Part shown: in pieces, positions 32,541-41,935 of the stretch
How the letters are laid out: every line of letters starts with the position of its first letter
Numbering within the stretch: position 1 is the stretch's first letter
DNA from: Lewinellaceae bacterium
GTDB taxonomy: Bacteria; Bacteroidota; Bacteroidia; Chitinophagales; Saprospiraceae
Direction: 5' to 3'
Length of the DNA: 64,000 bases
Assembly: GCA_020636325.1 (NCBI GenBank)
Contig: JACJYC010000014.1
Coordinates: 62,001-126,000 of the forward strand
Made by a program: the position numbers and the translations under genes
Notes under the pieces: generated by a model
What the model was told of the DNA's origin: nothing
The model's input: only the letters and a program-made list of their open reading frames with translations
The model's database searches: none

Positions 32541-32820
32541 AATGTCTTTCATCCGGGGCGTTCCGCTTTCGGATAGGCGCCCGCTTCAGTTGCATCCTGG
32601 CAAGGGCCGGACAGAATCGGACTAAATTTTGCCGGCTCTTGCAGGAATGAATCATGAACTGATCATTTTGACGATTTATGGATTGCATTCATGACCTTAC
32701 AAAGGTAAGGGTTAATTGCTTCCAATTTTGGACAGCACTGCGCAATCGACCCCGCCTTTTTTTACCTTATTCTACGCCGTTTAATTCATTAAACAACTGA
32801 TTTACATTTATTTATGAAAT

Positions 32821-32957
32821 AAAAAAAGGCCGGGACATTCATCCCAGCCGGCGTATATTAGGTACAACCATCTTTTCAATTTGAGGACCAGACAGAGCAA
32901 GTTGCAGGGAGATTAACTCCCCTGCGAACTTGCCATAATCAAAACATGGTCACATTT
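32821..32957 (-). ncRNA. Structured two-hairpin element, copy 2
   Basis: Same layout as copy 1, 417 bp to its right: minus-strand …NVTMF stop, hairpin GCAAG + GCAGGGGAG paired with CTCCCTGC + CTTGC (one bulge), then the terminator hairpin with seven T. The loop and linker sequences differ while the helices are kept. DNA between and around the copies (31953-32402, 32541-32820) shows no convincing gene. Confidence 0.55.
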
Positions 32958-33206
32958 TTCTTATGGGGTAAAATCCTATTGAAGTTGGATCAGATCTTTA
33001 TTTGTTTGGGGCAAGAACAAGCAGGCGTTTGCCCGCCCGTTCCTGCAACTGAAGGCCATATAAAACCAAATGTTCAAAGGACTATGCAACACCATTCAAA
33101 TGTTATTGCAAATTTATATGCGAATTATCCAAATAACAAGGACAAAAAGGCAGATCCGCCCCCAGTGATTATCAGGCATTTACAGCAGCAGATAAAAAGT
33201 AATTAA
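32946..33206 (+). CDS. Doubtful small hypothetical protein
   Basis: An 86-residue frame starting in the end of the structured element (MVTFFLWGK...) and rich in Asn, Lys and Gln toward its end (NVIANLYANYPNNKDKK; PPPVIIRHLQQQIKSN). It has no recognisable domain. It could begin at an internal Met (MQHHSNVIANLY). A hairpin overlaps its stop codon. Low confidence that it is translated. Confidence 0.25.
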   Translation: MVTFFLWGKILLKLDQIFICLGQEQAGVCPPVPATEGHIKPNVQRTMQHHSNVIANLYANYPNNKDKKADPPPVIIRHLQQQIKSN

Positions 33207-33223
33207 TTGATATTCAATTAATT
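33194..33223 (-). terminator. AT-rich hairpin downstream of the TPR-like gene
   Basis: A perfect 9-bp inverted repeat AATTAATTG/CAATTAATT with a five-base loop, followed on the minus strand by ACTTTTT. It is 72 bases beyond the stop of the 518-residue gene. The stem is weak, so termination is tentative. Confidence 0.4.
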
Positions 33224-33295
33224 GTCTAGTCATAATTTTTAATACTCCCCCTACCCTATCCGGCATACTTGCAATTTTTTTTTCATTTTTCAGGA

Positions 33296-34852
33296 TCAGG
33301 AAAGCGTTCCTCTCAGGCCTGCGGCATTTCCCGGCCCGAATTTGCCGTGGAATTGGTTGTCAAAGGTGCCGATAGCGATTTTCCAAAGATCTTCGTAGGG
33401 AATGATCTCAATTTCAGCGCTTTGCTGGGCCATATCCAGCGGGTATTTCTGCAACCGGTCCAGGTACTTCTTGGTTTTTCGCTGGATGGCTACCCTGTGG
33501 TAACGGGCTCCGGGTATTTCAAGCAACATTTTCAAGAAGCAGTTGCTTCTGTAGGTATCCCCCTTGGTCAGGTAGCGGGAACAATATTTCTTGATGCCGT
33601 CGGTCCGCATGCTGGCCACATCGTATTGGTGCCGGTGGATGAGGAACAGGATCTCAATGATCAGGATCGGTATATTCATCCCGCGTTTATCCTTTGCGAA
33701 GATGGAGGTATCCGTATCGAGTTTCCGCTTCTTGAACGGTTTGTCAAATCTTTTCTCACTCAGGGCAACCTTCAGCAATCCGACCGCATGCAGGTAGTGC
33801 AGGTAAGCGCTGAAAATGGTCCAGGTCTCCTTCACGTTATCCGGCAATCGGTTGAAATTCTTGTGGCTGACCGTCCGGCTGAAAACCGTATAGGCCTGCT
33901 GGTACTGACGGGTGTGCATGGAGAGCGTAAAATAGAGCTCCTGGTATTTGAACCAGTTGAACGAACCGTCCTCCATGATGCTCAGGCATTTTTCAGCCGC
34001 TTCCTTTCCCTTCTCATACGCCTTCAATTGGGTGAAGCACATGATGAGGTGGTAATAGAACACCTGCAAAGGAATATGGGCCGCATAGGGTTTGGCTTCA
34101 AAATACCGGATGGCCGCTTCGCAGATCTTTGCCGTTGCACTGTAATCATTGACATAGGCGTGGATCTTGATCAGGTACCCGCTCAGGTGAAGGCGGTAGG
34201 TATCGTACTCCCCCATCGCCCGTTCGATCTGCTTGTAAAATTCCTTGGCCCTTTGGGTAATGACCTCATTGACCGCGCGGTTGTTCACATAATTGATCAC
34301 CAGATTGGTGTACAATTCCTCCGCCAGGTCTTCCCACTGGTTGATCCTGGCGTATTCCTTGTACATATTGTTATAGTGTTCGTATTTCTTACGGTCGGCG
34401 TATACCGAGCCGTAAAGGACGCGCAGGACCTTGGCGATGTCCATCGTGATTTCGGTGAACTCGTATTGCCTGGATTGCTTGAGTAACAACGTGGCCAGGG
34501 GGGTGCCGATTTGCTGCGCATTCTGACCGAAAAGGATCTTGACCGCCGCCCAATGCCGGTTGCAGTCGTAATAAGCGGCCTGCAGATCGGTGGCTTTGCG
34601 TTTTTTCAGATCGAGAAAAAACAGGTGATTCAGCAACGCGTCCTTCAAACCGGACTTCAACCTTTGGTAGGAGGAGTGGTTCTTTGTACTGTTATACAAC
34701 AATTTGGCCGCGTCATCGTCGGTTTCGATCTCATTATTGAGGAGGGCGCAATAAAACTCCGAGGTTTTGGACTTCCCCTCTTCGTCCAGCAATTCAATCG
34801 AATTCAGCCTGTTCTCATGGACAAATTGTGCTAGTTCCTGTAACCAAATCAT
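33296..34852 (-). CDS. TPR-like helical protein of unknown function
   Basis: A 518-residue all-helical protein with no signal peptide or membrane segment. Repeated helix pairs rich in Tyr and Ala (AYYDCNRHWAAVKILFG; YNNMYKEYARINQWEDLAEELYTNLV; YLIKIHAYVNDYSATAKICEAAIRYFEAKP; QLKAYEKGKEAAEKCLSIM) are the style of tetratricopeptide or ECR-like repeats. Long cytosolic proteins of this type occur as paralogues in Saprospiria, as far as I recall, with unknown role. A well-formed promoter (35107-35139) lies about 255 bases upstream, giving a long leader. Possibly a scaffold protein; function not known. Confidence 0.82.
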   Translation of the reverse strand: MIWLQELAQFVHENRLNSIELLDEEGKSKTSEFYCALLNNEIETDDDAAKLLYNSTKNHSSYQRLKSGLKDALLNHLFFLDLKKRKATDLQAAYYDCNRHWAAVKILFGQNAQQIGTPLATLLLKQSRQYEFTEITMDIAKVLRVLYGSVYADRKKYEHYNNMYKEYARINQWEDLAEELYTNLVINYVNNRAVNEVITQRAKEFYKQIERAMGEYDTYRLHLSGYLIKIHAYVNDYSATAKICEAAIRYFEAKPYAAHIPLQVFYYHLIMCFTQLKAYEKGKEAAEKCLSIMEDGSFNWFKYQELYFTLSMHTRQYQQAYTVFSRTVSHKNFNRLPDNVKETWTIFSAYLHYLHAVGLLKVALSEKRFDKPFKKRKLDTDTSIFAKDKRGMNIPILIIEILFLIHRHQYDVASMRTDGIKKYCSRYLTKGDTYRSNCFLKMLLEIPGARYHRVAIQRKTKKYLDRLQKYPLDMAQQSAEIEIIPYEDLWKIAIGTFDNQFHGKFGPGNAAGLRGTLS

Positions 34853-35106
34853 GACCAGTCTTTTTTAATGATGGTGTCCTGTTGTCGCAACTGCATCATC
34901 CGGGATAATGCGGCTGCACAGCATAAAATGCCTCCGTACCAGAAATCGGTTAATTGACACAGCGTTTCAGCTTCCCGCATAGGAAACAAAAACGATGCCA
35001 TTTTTCAGATGTAGTTTTCTAAAAATTAAGATGTGACCTGTTGGAAAGCCCTTGATCGGCAAGCGGGCTTTGTGCAAATAGAAGAAAATAAATTGTGTTC
35101 CGATAG

Positions 35107-35139
35107 CAAAGTTAATCATTTTTCCAATTACCGCCAAAA
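35107..35139 (-). promoter_or_regulatory. Sigma-A promoter for the TPR-like gene
   Basis: On the minus strand: TTTTGG (-33) – 20 bases – TAACTTTG (-7). This is an almost ideal Bacteroidota promoter. It predicts a leader of about 245 bases before the ATG at 34852. Nothing else is recognised in 34853-35234 besides a 7-bp hairpin (AAAGCCC/GGGCTTT) in that leader. Confidence 0.7.
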
Positions 35140-35234
35140 TTATACAAGTTCTAATTAAGGCCCGGAATGACGTTTATCCATCACGGAATAACCAAAATAT
35201 GCCTATATTGGCTGCCGCTCTAACCAGATCCGCC

Positions 35235-36905
35235 ATGAAATCAGACATCGAAATCGCACAGTCCGTGCCCCTTCAGGGTATTGACAAGATTGCAGCCCTG
35301 CTTCGCGTCCCTGAAGATCAGCTCGAATATTACGGCCGCTACAAGGCCAAGCTGCCTTTATCCCTCATTGATCGCGAAAAAATGGCCGCGGCCAGGTTGA
35401 TCCTGGTGTCGGCCATTTCCCCGACGCCGGCCGGCGAAGGTAAAACGACCATGTCCATCGGCTTGTCACAGGGCCTCAACCGCATCGGCAAAAAATCGGC
35501 GGTGGTCCTGCGGGAACCCTCCCTGGGCCCGGTTTTCGGCATCAAGGGGGGCGCCGCAGGGGGCGGATATTCCCAGGTACTTCCCATGGAGGAGATCAAC
35601 CTCCATTTCACCGGTGATTTTCACGCCATCGAAAAAGCCCATAACCTGCTGGCGGCGCTCATCGACAATAACCTCCAGAACAAGGCCTCCACCCTGGGCC
35701 TTGACCCCAGGACGGTGGTTTGGAAACGGGTAATGGATATGAACGACCGCGCCCTGCGGCATATCGTCATCGGGTTGGGCGGCACTTCTTCCGGCATTCC
35801 CCGCGAAACCGGCTTCGACATCACCGCCGCTTCCGAGATCATGGCCATTTTGTGCCTGTCGGATGATCTGGTCGACCTGAAGCGCAGACTGGGTAATATT
35901 TTCATCGGCTTTACCTTCGACAAACAACCCGTTTACGCCCGCGACCTCAACGCGCAGGGCGCCATGGCGGCGTTGCTCAAAGAAGCCGTCAAACCCAACC
36001 TGGTCCAGACCATCGAGGGTACGCCCGCTATCCTGCACGGCGGGCCGTTTGCCAATATCGCACAGGGCACCAACTCCATCATCGCAACCCGCATGGGGCT
36101 CTCCCTTTCGGATTATGTGGTCACGGAGGCCGGTTTCGGATTCGATCTGGGCGCCGAAAAATTCCTGGACATCAAATGCCGGACAGCCGGGCTCAGCCCC
36201 AACGCCGTGGTCCTGGTGGCCACCATCCGGGCATTGAAATACCACGGCGGCGCCGACCTGAAGAACCTGACTACCCCGGATACGGACGCCCTCCGGCGGG
36301 GGATGGTCAACCTGGAAAAGCACCTTGAGAATGCCGCCCTGTTCGGCCTGCCCACCATTGTAGCCATCAACAAATTTACCGCTGATTCGGAGGAGGAAAT
36401 CGCCCTGGTCCGGGAAAGATGCCGCGAGCTCGGCGCAGCCTGCGAAATTGCGGATGTCTGGGCCAAGGGCGGAGAAGGCGCAGAAGCCCTGGCCAGGACG
36501 GTCGCTGCCGCTGCCGATTCCAACAACACGCCGTTTACGCCCTTGTACGACTGGCAATGGGACGTCAGACGAAAAATAGAAACCATCGCTACCCGGTATT
36601 ACGGCGCCAAAGCCGTGGAATACGCCCCAAAGGCCAAAGCGGACCTGCGCAAGATCAGCTCCCTGGGGCTCGACCATTTGCCGGTATGCATTGCCAAAAC
36701 CCAGAAATCCTTTTCCGACAACCCGAACCTGATCGGCAGGCCTACCGGTTTTACGGTCACCGTCCGGGAGATCGAGATCGCCGCAGGCGCCGGATTCCTC
36801 ATTCCCATCACGGGAGAGATCATGCGCATGCCCGGGTTGCCGTCAGTGCCGGCAGCTGAAAAGATCGACATCGACGCCGACGGGAACATTTCGGGGCTGT
36901 TCTGA
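35235..36905 (+). CDS. fhs: Formate--tetrahydrofolate ligase
   Basis: Makes 10-formyl-THF from formate, THF and ATP in cytosolic one-carbon metabolism. The 556-residue length is normal. Diagnostic motifs: P-loop SPTPAGEGKTTMSIGL (about 66-80), REPSLGPVFGIKGGAAGGGYSQV (the family's highly conserved block), NLHFTGDFHAI, TGFDITAASEIMAI, and GFGFDLGAEKF. The C-terminal signature FTVTVREIEIAAGAGFLIPITGEIMRMPGLP is intact. ATG 35235 (MKSDIEIAQS) is used; the longer frame start lies outside the conserved N-terminus. No other folate genes are adjacent. Confidence 0.97.
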   Translation: MKSDIEIAQSVPLQGIDKIAALLRVPEDQLEYYGRYKAKLPLSLIDREKMAAARLILVSAISPTPAGEGKTTMSIGLSQGLNRIGKKSAVVLREPSLGPVFGIKGGAAGGGYSQVLPMEEINLHFTGDFHAIEKAHNLLAALIDNNLQNKASTLGLDPRTVVWKRVMDMNDRALRHIVIGLGGTSSGIPRETGFDITAASEIMAILCLSDDLVDLKRRLGNIFIGFTFDKQPVYARDLNAQGAMAALLKEAVKPNLVQTIEGTPAILHGGPFANIAQGTNSIIATRMGLSLSDYVVTEAGFGFDLGAEKFLDIKCRTAGLSPNAVVLVATIRALKYHGGADLKNLTTPDTDALRRGMVNLEKHLENAALFGLPTIVAINKFTADSEEEIALVRERCRELGAACEIADVWAKGGEGAEALARTVAAAADSNNTPFTPLYDWQWDVRRKIETIATRYYGAKAVEYAPKAKADLRKISSLGLDHLPVCIAKTQKSFSDNPNLIGRPTGFTVTVREIEIAAGAGFLIPITGEIMRMPGLPSVPAAEKIDIDADGNISGLF

Positions 36906-37031
36906 TCCTTATCAAAATATTAAGGACTCTTAAAAAGTCGTTAAACAACGCCGCCTGCCGTAGGGGGTAAGGGACGCTTCCGCATCTTAAGTGCAAAAGC
37001 ATTTCCTTATTCCCTTAAAATCTGAAGAACC

Positions 37032-37607
37032 ATGAAAAAATCGGCTGTTATTGCGTTTATCCTCTGCTTGTTCGCGGGTTACGCCGTGCAGGCTCAACGC
37101 GAAGAAACCCTTATCAACAACGGCAGCGCCAGGTTTTCCGGCATTTGGGGCGCCTTTTCCAATAACTATTCCAGCTTCGACAACAACTGGATCTATAACC
37201 GGGGCGGTTACGGCGGTTTTGAATTCGGCCGTACCGTATTCATCGGGTTCGGCGGTTACCGCTACCGCGAAGATGTCAACCTGGAAAGCGGCGCAACGCC
37301 GTTCAAAATGAAATACGGCGCCTTTATCATCGGCGTTTCACCCAATTCGCGCAAAGCCATCCACCCCCGGATCAATATCCTGACCGGCAGGGGCCGGATC
37401 TCCTCCGCGTACGAAGGCTCCGACCGGATCTTTGTCGTTCAACCCTCGGCAGGCCTCGAGCTCAACGTTTTCCAATGGTTCAGGGTAGGCCTGGAAGGCG
37501 GCTACCGGTTGGTGCTGGACAGCGATATCCCCGGGTTGGAAAACGCCAAGGTCTCCGCGCCGTTTGCCCAGCTTGATTTGCGGTTCGGGGTTGCTTGGGG
37601 GAGGTAG
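37032..37607 (+). CDS. Secreted beta-rich (outer-membrane) protein of unknown function
   Basis: A 191-residue protein with signal peptide MKKSAVIAFILCLFAGYAVQAQ. The mature part is Gly-, Tyr- and Phe-rich with alternating strands (GGYGGFEFGRTVFIGFGGYRY; FIIGVSPNSRKAIHPRINILTGRGRI; FRVGLEGGYRLVLDSD; FAQLDLRFGVAWGR), which fits a small outer-membrane barrel. No family is recognised. Its stop is followed immediately by a heptamer array. Confidence 0.78.
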   Translation: MKKSAVIAFILCLFAGYAVQAQREETLINNGSARFSGIWGAFSNNYSSFDNNWIYNRGGYGGFEFGRTVFIGFGGYRYREDVNLESGATPFKMKYGAFIIGVSPNSRKAIHPRINILTGRGRISSAYEGSDRIFVVQPSAGLELNVFQWFRVGLEGGYRLVLDSDIPGLENAKVSAPFAQLDLRFGVAWGR

Positions 37608-37670
37608 TTGGCAGTTGGCAGTGGGCAGTGGGCAGTGGGCAGTTGGCAGTTGGCAGTTGGCAGTTGGCGG
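37608..37670. repeat. Nine-unit heptamer array directly after a stop codon
   Basis: Nine 7-bp units TTGGCAG / TGGGCAG (last TTGGCGG), starting at the base after the TAG stop (37605-37607) of the outer-membrane protein gene. Confidence 0.9.
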
Positions 37671-37733
37671 CATGGAATAGGATCCGGCACTGAAAACAGG
37701 GATAAAGCCGGGTGAATATTGGCCAAAATTCCC

Positions 37734-37765
37734 TTTGACTAATAGACCGGCTTGTTCTATCTTTG
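37734..37765 (+). promoter_or_regulatory. Sigma-A promoter of the helicase-like gene
   Basis: TTTG (37734) – 20 bases – TATCTTTG (37758-37765), about 34 bases before the ATG of the 1233-residue gene. One of the clearest promoters in the window. Confidence 0.75.
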
Positions 37766-37798
37766 GCCCAAAGCTGATTTTAGATCAAACCTGATTAA

Positions 37799-40700
37799 AT
37801 GTCCCGAATCCTTCATCCCGCTGATTCCTGGTCGTTTTACTGGCCGGCGGAAGAAAACACCCTGATACAGGCGATTGCAGGCAAACACAACCTGCTGGAC
37901 CTGGCCCGGCTCGACAATGCGTCTCCCGATTTCGCCTATAAATTCATCCTTCAACTACTGGGGTCTGCCCCTGACGCGCTAACCTTCAACCCTGGTTTTG
38001 AAGCGGGCCGGACCCTGACGGATCTCTATTTTTCGGAAAGGAATCGCGAAAAATCTACAGGCCGGCGCCTGTTGGGGGTGGGCTATCCGTTGGTCGCTTT
38101 CTTTCAGGACAATGAGATGATCACCGCCCCCCTCTACATTTGGGACGCAACGCTTGAACCGGAGGTAAAGGGATCGAACGAATGGACATTGACCCCTGAT
38201 GCCGGGCAAAAACCGGCCTGCAATCCCTGGCTGATCAATTGGCTCCGTACGGGCGGGAAACAGGAACTGGCGGAATGGTATACCGGTTCGCCCGACCGTC
38301 AGGGTTGGAACGCGGCCGCTCTTTTTGCCGTTTGCAATGAATTTTGTCTGGGCGCAGCGCTGGAGAACCCCAGCCAAAGCATCGCCAGCACCGCGCAGCC
38401 CAACCTCGTCCAATTGGATGAACTGGCGTCCAAAGGAACCATGATCTGGTCGGCTTTGCTGGGTTCATTCAAACGGGCTGAGTTCAGCAGGCCGGCTGAA
38501 AGGCCGGAAGCCGGTCATAAATCTCCGCAGGCTCAAACACCGCCGTTTTCGCTGATCGACATGGATCCCTGGCAGGCGGCGGTGCTGGATTTCGGCAAGG
38601 CCTCTCCCCTGTCTGTCGCTGAAGGGAATGCGGGTTCCGGCAAAACCCATCTCCTGCTCTCCTTCCTGATCGATTCCCTGGCCCGGGAAGAGCGGTGCCT
38701 GGTGGTTTCGCCCTGGACACCGGTACTGACCGCCGTCAAAAACCGGCTGGGTCAGCTGGGTTTCGGGGAGCTTTCTTTTGTACTTCGCCATCCTTACCAG
38801 GACCTGGCCGCCTGGAGCGGCGCGTTTCGCCTGGCCGGCAAAAAAACGGCCGGAGATGCCGCCAAAGTCAACGACCAGCAAATCTCCCTGCGTTTTGAAC
38901 AGGTTTCCAGGGAAAAGAACCGCCTGGACCGGCAATACCGCGCCCGTTCAAAAAAAGTATTCGGGGACAAGAACTGGACCGAGACTGTCGGCCTGTTTCT
39001 GGCTTCCAACCGCATCGAAGGCAAGGAACTGCTGGGCAACCAGCTCAATACCCAGGATTTCTCCTTCTCGCCGGATAACTTTGACACCCTCAGGGATGCC
39101 GTGGCCCGTTGCGCCATCGCATTCGATAAGATCAAGACCCTCGACCACCCGCTGAACAACCTCAATGCAGGCATTTTTGTCCATCAGTCCAAACAGGAAA
39201 GCCTTCAATTTATCCAGGATCATATCGAATCCTTTTTGCAAAAAGCTTCCCAGTTCCAATACCGGTACATCCATACGCAAAATGAATACGGCGAGCGGCT
39301 CCGGTCCTATTTTGATCATTTCTATTTCGAGGTCCACGACCAGATCACCCGCCTCAGCGAACGGGTGAAGGATACGGTAACCCTGTACGGAAAAGACGTG
39401 CTGAAATCCTCCAAACCGACGCTCAAGCTTTACGGCATTTTTGCGGAGAAATACAAGGCCGCGCTCAATGCCCGGGAGGAGATCGCCGTCCAATACCAGA
39501 GCCTGAAGAAAAGTTTTCTGGATAAACAGCTTTTTGACCACAACTTTGCGGATGAAAAAGAGGCCCGTTCCCTGCCGGTCCTGCGCGACAACCTCGAAAA
39601 ATTAAGCGACGGATTGGAGGAATGGCGCAATCGCATCAGCCCTACGGTACAGGAAGACCTGACCCGGCTGAGCGCCAAGACGGCCCATCCCGGACTGGGT
39701 TTTGCGAGCCAGATCGAGTCGCTGGAAGACGGCCTGGACAGCCTGATCGACGAGATCAACGGCAGCGGCCTGTATCAGCTGCCCTTCCAGAACAATATGC
39801 TGACCTTGCCCAAAAGGCAGAAGCTCCTGGAAGATATCATTCACCAACTGGAAGCGACCCAGCTCAATCTGCGGGATTACGGCGCTTTTTACGATTGGCA
39901 GCGGTTGTGGTTCAGCCTGCCTGAGCATGCCAGAAAGATCATCCGTTCCATAGTCAAGGTAAAGCCCAACGATTGGGTGGCCGCTTTTGACAGCTGGTTT
40001 TTACACCAATGCCTGGAAAGCGCATACGACCCCGCGCTGCCCATTAAGGCGTACAACCTGGAGCCGTTCGCCAGTGACCTCGATGCCGTCCGGGATCTCC
40101 TTCGGAAAAAGACGATTGCTCAGTGGAACAACCTGAGGGCTGAATCCATCAAGCGGTTCCGCAAGGATAAAAAAGCGCTGTTCGAAAACTTTGTCGAGAG
40201 GTCCGATTTATCACTGAGCGCCGGACAGATCACGGGTAAAGCCTTCCAGGAGGTTACGGACTGTTTCCCCATACTGATGGCAACCCCTGGCGCAGCGGCC
40301 GACCTTCTGGCGCACCAATCCGGCGTCTGGGACCGCGTTATTTTCCTGTACCCGGAATTCCTGCCGGGCGAGCCGGGGCTGATTGGTTTGGGCAGGTCGG
40401 CGCTGGGCATAGGCGGACAATTCCCGGAAATCCATCCGCGCTCCATGTCGGCATTGCTGCTGGAAAACGGGGCGAGCACTTTCCCGCTCGAGCAGATTCA
40501 CCGCTATTTTCCTGGAAATCTGTTCAACCCGCATCCTTCGGGAGCGGAAACAGGACAAATACTGTTCGAACAGGTGGACGGCCGCTACGACGAAGGCGCA
40601 GAGACCAACGAGGAGGAAGCCCGCAAAGTGCTGGACTGGCTCAACAAGATCGAGCCGACCAAACAGCGCACGTTGCCATCGGTGGGAATTGCCTGCATGA

Positions 40701-41500
40701 CCACGGGGCAGCGCAACCTCATCCAGGAATACCTGCTCCGGATCAAGCAAAAGCGATTGCCCGGGGTTGAAAAGATCCAGCAGCTGGAGCGAAACGGCCT
40801 TGCCATCTTCCGGGCCGACGAAACCAGCGGTCAGCAATTCGACGTCCTCCTCATCAGTTGCACCTTCGGCCATTCCAATATCGGTGGCGCCCTGACGCGC
40901 CATATCCTGCGCTTCAACCAGCCGGGCAGCCAAACCGCCCTGATCCAGCTGATGAGCGCCGGCACGCAGGAACTGCGGGTGGCCAATTCCATACCGGGAG
41001 ATAACCTGGACCAGATGATGCAGGCCCCGGCCCAAAAAGGGGTTTTCCTGCTCGGCTCCTGGGTCAGGTACCTGAAAGCCCGCTCGGAAAACGATGAAAC
41101 GGCCGTACAAAGGGTGATCCGCGCTACCGGCGCCGTCTACGGCGGGGAAGAAACCGCCAACAACCCGCTGGCTGAAGAAATCGCCTGGCATATTGCCGGC
41201 CGCATGCGCACCGACCGGATCCAGATGAACGTACCTTTCGGCGAGCTCAAGCTCCCGCTGGTCATCCTGCCGGAAGAACCGAAATACCCGTCATTGGTCA
41301 TTCAGCCCGATCATTTTTTCGCCCAGGCGCAATCCACTGATTTTATCTGGGAAAACCGGCAACGGCAGGACCTGGAAAAGGCAGGCTACCGGATCATTCC
41401 GGCCTGGTCGGTGCAATGGTGGAAAAACCCGCGCAGGGAAAGCGCTGAATTGCTGAAGGCGATCCAGGAAGCCCCGCCGGCTGTTGAGGAGGAGGAATAG
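37799..41500 (+). CDS. Degenerate SF1 helicase / Vsr-like nuclease protein
   Basis: A 1233-residue cytosolic protein with the layout of large SF1 helicases that end in a Vsr/MTES_1575-type nuclease domain. Walker A EGNAGSGKTHLLL is intact (about residue 277) and a long coiled/helical insertion follows. Where the Walker B DEAxQ of this group is expected (after VWDRVIF, about 842) the sequence is LYPEFLPGE, so the catalytic acidic pair seems lost. Motif-like parts FDVLLISCTFGHSN and GSQTALIQLMSAGTQELRVANS remain. The C-terminal domain keeps the ending RQRQDLEKAGYRIIPAWSVQWWKNP but the usual nuclease D and E-C-D-G motifs are not visible. It has its own strong promoter. Probably a pseudoenzyme or a divergent ATPase; the role is unknown. 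Its stop is followed by heptamer repeats. Confidence 0.8.
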   Translation: MSRILHPADSWSFYWPAEENTLIQAIAGKHNLLDLARLDNASPDFAYKFILQLLGSAPDALTFNPGFEAGRTLTDLYFSERNREKSTGRRLLGVGYPLVAFFQDNEMITAPLYIWDATLEPEVKGSNEWTLTPDAGQKPACNPWLINWLRTGGKQELAEWYTGSPDRQGWNAAALFAVCNEFCLGAALENPSQSIASTAQPNLVQLDELASKGTMIWSALLGSFKRAEFSRPAERPEAGHKSPQAQTPPFSLIDMDPWQAAVLDFGKASPLSVAEGNAGSGKTHLLLSFLIDSLAREERCLVVSPWTPVLTAVKNRLGQLGFGELSFVLRHPYQDLAAWSGAFRLAGKKTAGDAAKVNDQQISLRFEQVSREKNRLDRQYRARSKKVFGDKNWTETVGLFLASNRIEGKELLGNQLNTQDFSFSPDNFDTLRDAVARCAIAFDKIKTLDHPLNNLNAGIFVHQSKQESLQFIQDHIESFLQKASQFQYRYIHTQNEYGERLRSYFDHFYFEVHDQITRLSERVKDTVTLYGKDVLKSSKPTLKLYGIFAEKYKAALNAREEIAVQYQSLKKSFLDKQLFDHNFADEKEARSLPVLRDNLEKLSDGLEEWRNRISPTVQEDLTRLSAKTAHPGLGFASQIESLEDGLDSLIDEINGSGLYQLPFQNNMLTLPKRQKLLEDIIHQLEATQLNLRDYGAFYDWQRLWFSLPEHARKIIRSIVKVKPNDWVAAFDSWFLHQCLESAYDPALPIKAYNLEPFASDLDAVRDLLRKKTIAQWNNLRAESIKRFRKDKKALFENFVERSDLSLSAGQITGKAFQEVTDCFPILMATPGAAADLLAHQSGVWDRVIFLYPEFLPGEPGLIGLGRSALGIGGQFPEIHPRSMSALLLENGASTFPLEQIHRYFPGNLFNPHPSGAETGQILFEQVDGRYDEGAETNEEEARKVLDWLNKIEPTKQRTLPSVGIACMTTGQRNLIQEYLLRIKQKRLPGVEKIQQLERNGLAIFRADETSGQQFDVLLISCTFGHSNIGGALTRHILRFNQPGSQTALIQLMSAGTQELRVANSIPGDNLDQMMQAPAQKGVFLLGSWVRYLKARSENDETAVQRVIRATGAVYGGEETANNPLAEEIAWHIAGRMRTDRIQMNVPFGELKLPLVILPEEPKYPSLVIQPDHFFAQAQSTDFIWENRQRQDLEKAGYRIIPAWSVQWWKNPRRESAELLKAIQEAPPAVEEEE

Positions 41501-41512
41501 TTTTTATTAGTT

Positions 41513-41596
41513 GTAAGTCGTAAGTTGTAAGTCGTAAGTCGTAAGTTGTAAGTCATAAGTGGTAAGTCGTAAGTGGTAAGTGGTAAGTCGTAAGTG
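41513..41596. repeat. Twelve-unit heptamer array after the helicase-like gene
   Basis: Units GTAAGTC, GTAAGTT, GTAAGTG, ATAAGTG in perfect 7-bp phase, starting 12 bases after the TAG stop at 41498-41500. The reverse-complement array lies at 42341-42410 next to the stop of the convergent gene. Confidence 0.92.
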
Positions 41597-41600
41597 GTAA

Positions 41601-41935
41601 GCACACGGATGTCCGCAGAGACGGGAGATTTTCCGCCACATTTTCCGCCACATGCACCAAAGTTTTCACATCCCATTTCAACGACCGCGCGGGCCGGCAG
41701 GTCGGCCATGTCAAGGTTAAAGTTGAAAGGTTAAACAAACCGCGGGCCGTCAGGTCGGCCAGGCCAAGGTTAAAGGTTAAAGTAGAAAGGTTAAAGAAAC
41801 CGCGGGCCGTCAGGTCCGCCATGTCGGTAGCACACGGGTGTCCGCAGAGACGGAAGATTTTCCGTCGCATGCACCAAAGTTTTCACATCCCATTACAACG
41901 ACCGCGCGGGCCGTCAGGTCCGCCATGTCGGTAGC
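41601..41935. repeat. Duplicated intergenic segment (family A) with AAGGTTA heptamers
   Basis: A segment beginning GCACACGG(A/G)TGTCCGCAG and running through CACCAAAGTTTTCACATCCC to CGCGGGCC…GTC occurs at about 41601-41712 and again at about 41830-41930. Between them are two short heptamer runs (AAGGTTA/AAGTTGA at 41713-41733 and 41766-41793), each followed by a diverged piece CCGCGGGCCGTCAGGTC. The second copy holds the GACGGAAGATTTTCCGTC palindrome shared with 21017-21038. No gene is seen. Confidence 0.75.

Noticed and set aside
32541..32640. Short plus-strand frame MVTLMSFIRG… after the structured element
   Set aside because: Only 31 codons, without conservation to the frame after copy 2 beyond MVT; the terminators on the minus strand argue that transcription runs the other way.
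33269..34486. A 405-codon plus-strand open frame opposite the TPR-like gene
   Set aside because: The opposite strand has a clean protein with a matching promoter and start; this frame starts with no promoter and its product lacks recognisable features. It is a shadow caused by GC-biased codons.
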